Shown here piece after piece: positions 61,575 to 64,000 of a stretch of DNA of 64,000 nucleotides. The position numbers and the translations under genes were made by a program. Positions within the stretch are counted from its first letter, which is position 1. Every line of letters starts with the position of its first letter. The notes beneath the pieces are model-generated. The model did not search any database. It was not told the DNA's origin and saw only the letters and a program-made list of their open reading frames with translations. The stretch is from NCBI RefSeq assembly GCF_039544265.1, contig NZ_BAABLI010000008.1, positions 62,001-126,000 of the forward strand, in the 5' to 3' direction. The DNA comes from Corallincola platygyrae. GTDB lineage: Bacteria > Pseudomonadota > Gammaproteobacteria > Enterobacterales > Neiellaceae.

Positions 61575-62918
61575 TTACTGTAGGCCCAGTTTTTTCTCCA
61601 GATAGTGGATGTTGGCGCCGCCAAACTGGAAGTTCTCGTCCGCCATAATCTCTTTGTGTAGATTGATGTTGGTCTTGATACCTTCCACCACGATCTCGTT
61701 GAGCGCGTGCTTCATACGTGCAATCGCCACATCACGACTTTCACCGTAACAGATCAGCTTACCTACCATGGAGTCATAGTTAGGTGGTACTGAGTAGTTG
61801 GTGTAGATGTGAGAGTCCCAACGTACGCCCAGGCCACCCGGCGCGTGGAAGCGCTTGATGTTGCCCGGCGACGGGATGAAGGTTTTTGGATCTTCGGCGT
61901 TTATACGACACTCGATAGCGTGGCCGCGGATCTTAATTTCGTCCTGGGTGTAGCTCAGCGGCTGACCTGCAGCAACACGCAGCTGCTCTTTGATCAGGTC
62001 AACACCAGTGACCATCTCTGTGACAGGATGCTCTACCTGAATACGGGTGTTCATCTCGATGAAATAGAACTCGCCGTTTTCAAACAGGAATTCAAAGGTA
62101 CCGGCGCCACGATAGCCGATTTCGACACAAGCGCGGCAACAGCGTTCGCCGATAAAGCGGCGCATGTCATCAGTGATACCTGGTGCAGGTGCTTCTTCCA
62201 CAACTTTCTGGTGGCGACGCTGCATTGAACAGTCACGTTCACCAAAATGTACGGCATTGCCCTGACCGTCGGCCATTACCTGAACTTCGATATGGCGTGG
62301 GTTTTCAAGGAATTTCTCCATGTAAACCATATCGTTGTTGAAGGCGGCTTTGGCTTCGGCGCGGGTCAGTGCAATCGATTGGATCAGCTCTTTCTCTTCA
62401 CGAACCACCCGCATACCACGACCACCGCCACCACCCGAGGCTTTGATGATCACTGGGTAGCCAATACGTTTGGCGATAGCGACGTTTTTCGCTTCATCAT
62501 CGCCCAGTGGGCCATCTGAACCTGGTACGCAAGGCACGCCTGCCTTTTTCATCGCTTCGATCGCCGATACCTTGTCACCCATCAGGCGAATGGTGTCAGC
62601 TTTCGGGCCGATAAAGATAAATCCGCTCTTCTCCACCTGCTCGGCAAACTCGGCATTTTCTGCCAGGAAGCCGTAACCCGGGTGGATTGCCACAGCATCA
62701 CTGACTTCGGCAGCAGCGATAATGGCAGGGACATTCAAGTAACTTTCTGGCGCAGGGGCCTTACCGATACAGATAGACTCATCGGCCAGAAGAACGTGTT
62801 TCAGATCGCGGTCAGCAGTTGAGTGCACTGCCACCGTTTTGATCCCCAGCTCTTTACAAGCGCGGAGGATCCTAAGTGCGATTTCGCCTCGGTTGGCGAT
62901 GACGACTTTATCCAGCAT
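61575..62918 (-). CDS. accC: Biotin carboxylase
   Basis: 447 residues. MLDKVVIANRGEIALRILRAC, ATP-grasp IIKASGGGGGRGMRVV, biotin carboxylase GERDCSMQRRHQKVVEEAP and catalytic EMNTRIQVEHPVTEMVTG. Carboxylates biotin on AccB in fatty-acid synthesis. 14 bases after accB, so coupled. aroQ-accB-accC is one operon. Confidence 0.97.
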   Translation of the reverse strand: MLDKVVIANRGEIALRILRACKELGIKTVAVHSTADRDLKHVLLADESICIGKAPAPESYLNVPAIIAAAEVSDAVAIHPGYGFLAENAEFAEQVEKSGFIFIGPKADTIRLMGDKVSAIEAMKKAGVPCVPGSDGPLGDDEAKNVAIAKRIGYPVIIKASGGGGGRGMRVVREEKELIQSIALTRAEAKAAFNNDMVYMEKFLENPRHIEVQVMADGQGNAVHFGERDCSMQRRHQKVVEEAPAPGITDDMRRFIGERCCRACVEIGYRGAGTFEFLFENGEFYFIEMNTRIQVEHPVTEMVTGVDLIKEQLRVAAGQPLSYTQDEIKIRGHAIECRINAEDPKTFIPSPGNIKRFHAPGGLGVRWDSHIYTNYSVPPNYDSMVGKLICYGESRDVAIARMKHALNEIVVEGIKTNINLHKEIMADENFQFGGANIHYLEKKLGLQ

Positions 62919-62932
62919 GACAGGTCTCTTTG

Positions 62933-63388
62933 TTATTCGATAACAAACATAGGTTCGTCGAACTCAACGGCATCACCGTTGGTAACCAGGATCTCTTTTA
63001 CAACACCTGAGGTGTCAGCTTCGATCTGGTTCATCATCTTCATCGCTTCAACGATGCAGAGTACGTCGCCCGCATTCACGTGCTGACCTACTTCGGCAAA
63101 TGGCTTAGCTTCAGGAGAAGAGGCGCGATAGAAAGTGCCGACCATTGGAGAACGGATGATATGGCCAGTAGGCTCAGCAGCGGCTGCCGGTGCCTCTGCA
63201 GCAGGTGCTGCCGCCGCAGCTGGCGCCGCTGCAGGTGCAGGTGCTGCTTGATATTGAACCGGTGCGGATACAACGGCACTGCCGCCGCAACTGATGCGAA
63301 CGGATTCTTCACCCTCGGTGATTTCCAGTTCGTTGATACCTGATTCTTCAACTAACTCAATCAGCTTTTTGATTTTGCGAATGTCCAT
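62933..63388 (-). CDS. accB: Biotin carboxyl carrier protein
   Basis: 151 residues. MDIRKIKKLIELVEESGINELEI, an Ala/Pro-rich linker (about 42-70), and the biotinyl domain with the modified Lys in VEAMKMMNQ near 117. Carries biotin between AccC and the carboxyltransferase. Gene lies between aroQ and accC. Confidence 0.97.
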   Translation of the reverse strand: MDIRKIKKLIELVEESGINELEITEGEESVRISCGGSAVVSAPVQYQAAPAPAAAPAAAAAPAAEAPAAAAEPTGHIIRSPMVGTFYRASSPEAKPFAEVGQHVNAGDVLCIVEAMKMMNQIEADTSGVVKEILVTNGDAVEFDEPMFVIE

Positions 63389-63416
63389 GGATCTCTCTCT
63401 GCGTTAGTTCGTTGTT

Positions 63417-63872
63417 TTAGCTGTTAGGAAGCAGACGGCGACAAGCCGCCTGCAATGCAAATTCGTACCCCTGAGTACCAAAGCCACAGATCACACCCTC
63501 TGCCACATCAGACAGGTAGGAGTGATGACGGAAGGTTTCCCGCGCATGGACATTGGACAGGTGGATTTCGATAAACGGGATGGCAACACCAAGCAAGGCA
63601 TCTCGGATCGCCACACTGGTGTGGGTAAACGCTGCCGGGTTGATGATAATGAAATCAACTTTGCCACGAGCTTTATGGATAGCTTCTATCAGCTCGTGCT
63701 CCGCATTACTTTGTAAATGGGTCAGTTGAACGCCTAAATCAGCGGCCTGTGCATCCAGAGATTGGACGACATCAGTGAGGGTTTGGTGACCGTAGATTTC
63801 CGGTTCACGTAATCCCAGTAAATTTAGGTTAGGGCCATTTAGCAGTAAAATGTTGGGTTTTGCTTCCATCAT
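63417..63872 (-). CDS. aroQ: 3-dehydroquinate dehydratase, type II
   Basis: 151 residues. LLNGPNLNLLGLREPEIYG holds the catalytic Arg22 and Tyr27; IIINPAAFTHTSVAI and EIHLSNVHARE supply the substrate loops and catalytic His. Converts 3-dehydroquinate to dehydroshikimate, a shikimate step linked functionally to aroK-aroB far to the left. First gene of aroQ-accB-accC. Two Met codons start the frame; the first is kept, with no clear ribosome binding site. Confidence 0.96.
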   Translation of the reverse strand: MMEAKPNILLLNGPNLNLLGLREPEIYGHQTLTDVVQSLDAQAADLGVQLTHLQSNAEHELIEAIHKARGKVDFIIINPAAFTHTSVAIRDALLGVAIPFIEIHLSNVHARETFRHHSYLSDVAEGVICGFGTQGYEFALQAACRRLLPNS

Positions 63873-64000
63873 GCAGGCTTTTTGTTGTTATCAGTTTGTG
63901 AAGACTAAAAACAGTCCAGTTCTGGCCAAATTTTAGCAGTTTGAGCCGTCTGAACCATGTTTAGTTCCCGCTTTTGACGAAATTATATTGTTTTCGCAGA

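Noticed and set aside
63923..63938. Sigma-54-like TGGCCAAATTTTAGCA near the right edge
   Set aside because: The -24 box is imperfect (TGGCCA) and the gene it would serve is outside the window, so it cannot be judged.

Overview
The window reads as a chromosomal segment of a marine-type gammaproteobacterium, most likely in or near the Alteromonadales (Shewanella/Ferrimonas/Psychromonas-like). This is inferred from gene order and protein similarity recognised by eye: oxyR-end, mrcA and pilMNOPQ-aroKB-damX-dam-rpe-gph-trpS in the order known from Vibrio and Shewanella; crp-prkB-yheU-yheT-yheS-yheV-slyX-fkpA; dusB-fis; accBC beside aroQ. No rRNA, tRNA, CRISPR array, prophage or intact transposase was seen. 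Coding density is high and the genes are short-spaced, with many paired-use terminators between converging genes.

Region by region. 1-4.5 kb: the end of an OxyR-like regulator, then a c-di-GMP cluster (PilZ protein, REC-REC-GGDEF response regulator, HD-GYP protein) with an ammonium transporter gene inside it. 4.6-12.3 kb: penicillin-binding protein 1A divergent from the pilMNOPQ alignment and secretin operon of type IV pili. 12.4-16.4 kb: aroK-aroB-damX-dam. 16.4-18.1 kb: an accessory patch with a 0.28 kb MITE-like element, a DUF2970 protein whose tail is supplied by that element, a small exported protein and a TorF-type porin. 18.4-21.5 kb: rpe-gph-trpS and pabA. 21.6-27.6 kb: an HDOD protein and a partial arginine catabolic operon astC-astA-astD plus a DUF1338 protein. 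27.7-39.9 kb: crp, PilZ protein, a PEP-CTERM-like exported protein, prkB-yheU-yheT, a Tat-exported subunit with a GMC oxidoreductase, yheS, yheV, slyX, a WD40 lipoprotein, fkpA and rsd. 40-45.4 kb: nudC, hemE, pfkA, tpiA. 45.5-50.5 kb: a sodium/dicarboxylate symporter fused to a periplasmic binding protein domain, and a CHASE4-HAMP-PAS-GGDEF-EAL protein. 50.5-56 kb: purH-purD, dusB-fis, prmA. 56.2-61.4 kb: rraA, a Tag-like protein, a two-gene FUSC/HlyD efflux system and a secreted S10 peptidase, in the place where E. coli has yhdT-panF. 61.5-63.9 kb: aroQ-accB-accC.

The signal I find most interesting is regulatory. Three accessory genes (ammonium transporter, TorF-type porin, PEP-CTERM protein) each have a close match to the sigma-54 -24/-12 promoter in the right orientation. 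The transporter and porin also have clusters of NtrC-like dyads, which suggests a dispersed nitrogen regulon. The PEP-CTERM gene with a sigma-54 promoter fits what is known of RpoN/PrsK/PrsR control of PEP-CTERM proteins in other bacteria. The transporter-binding protein fusion at 45.5 kb, with substitutions at the usual substrate and sodium motifs, is the strongest single-protein oddity. Starts were revised where ribosome binding sites and family N-termini argued for it. Everything here is by eye; no alignment or database search was run.
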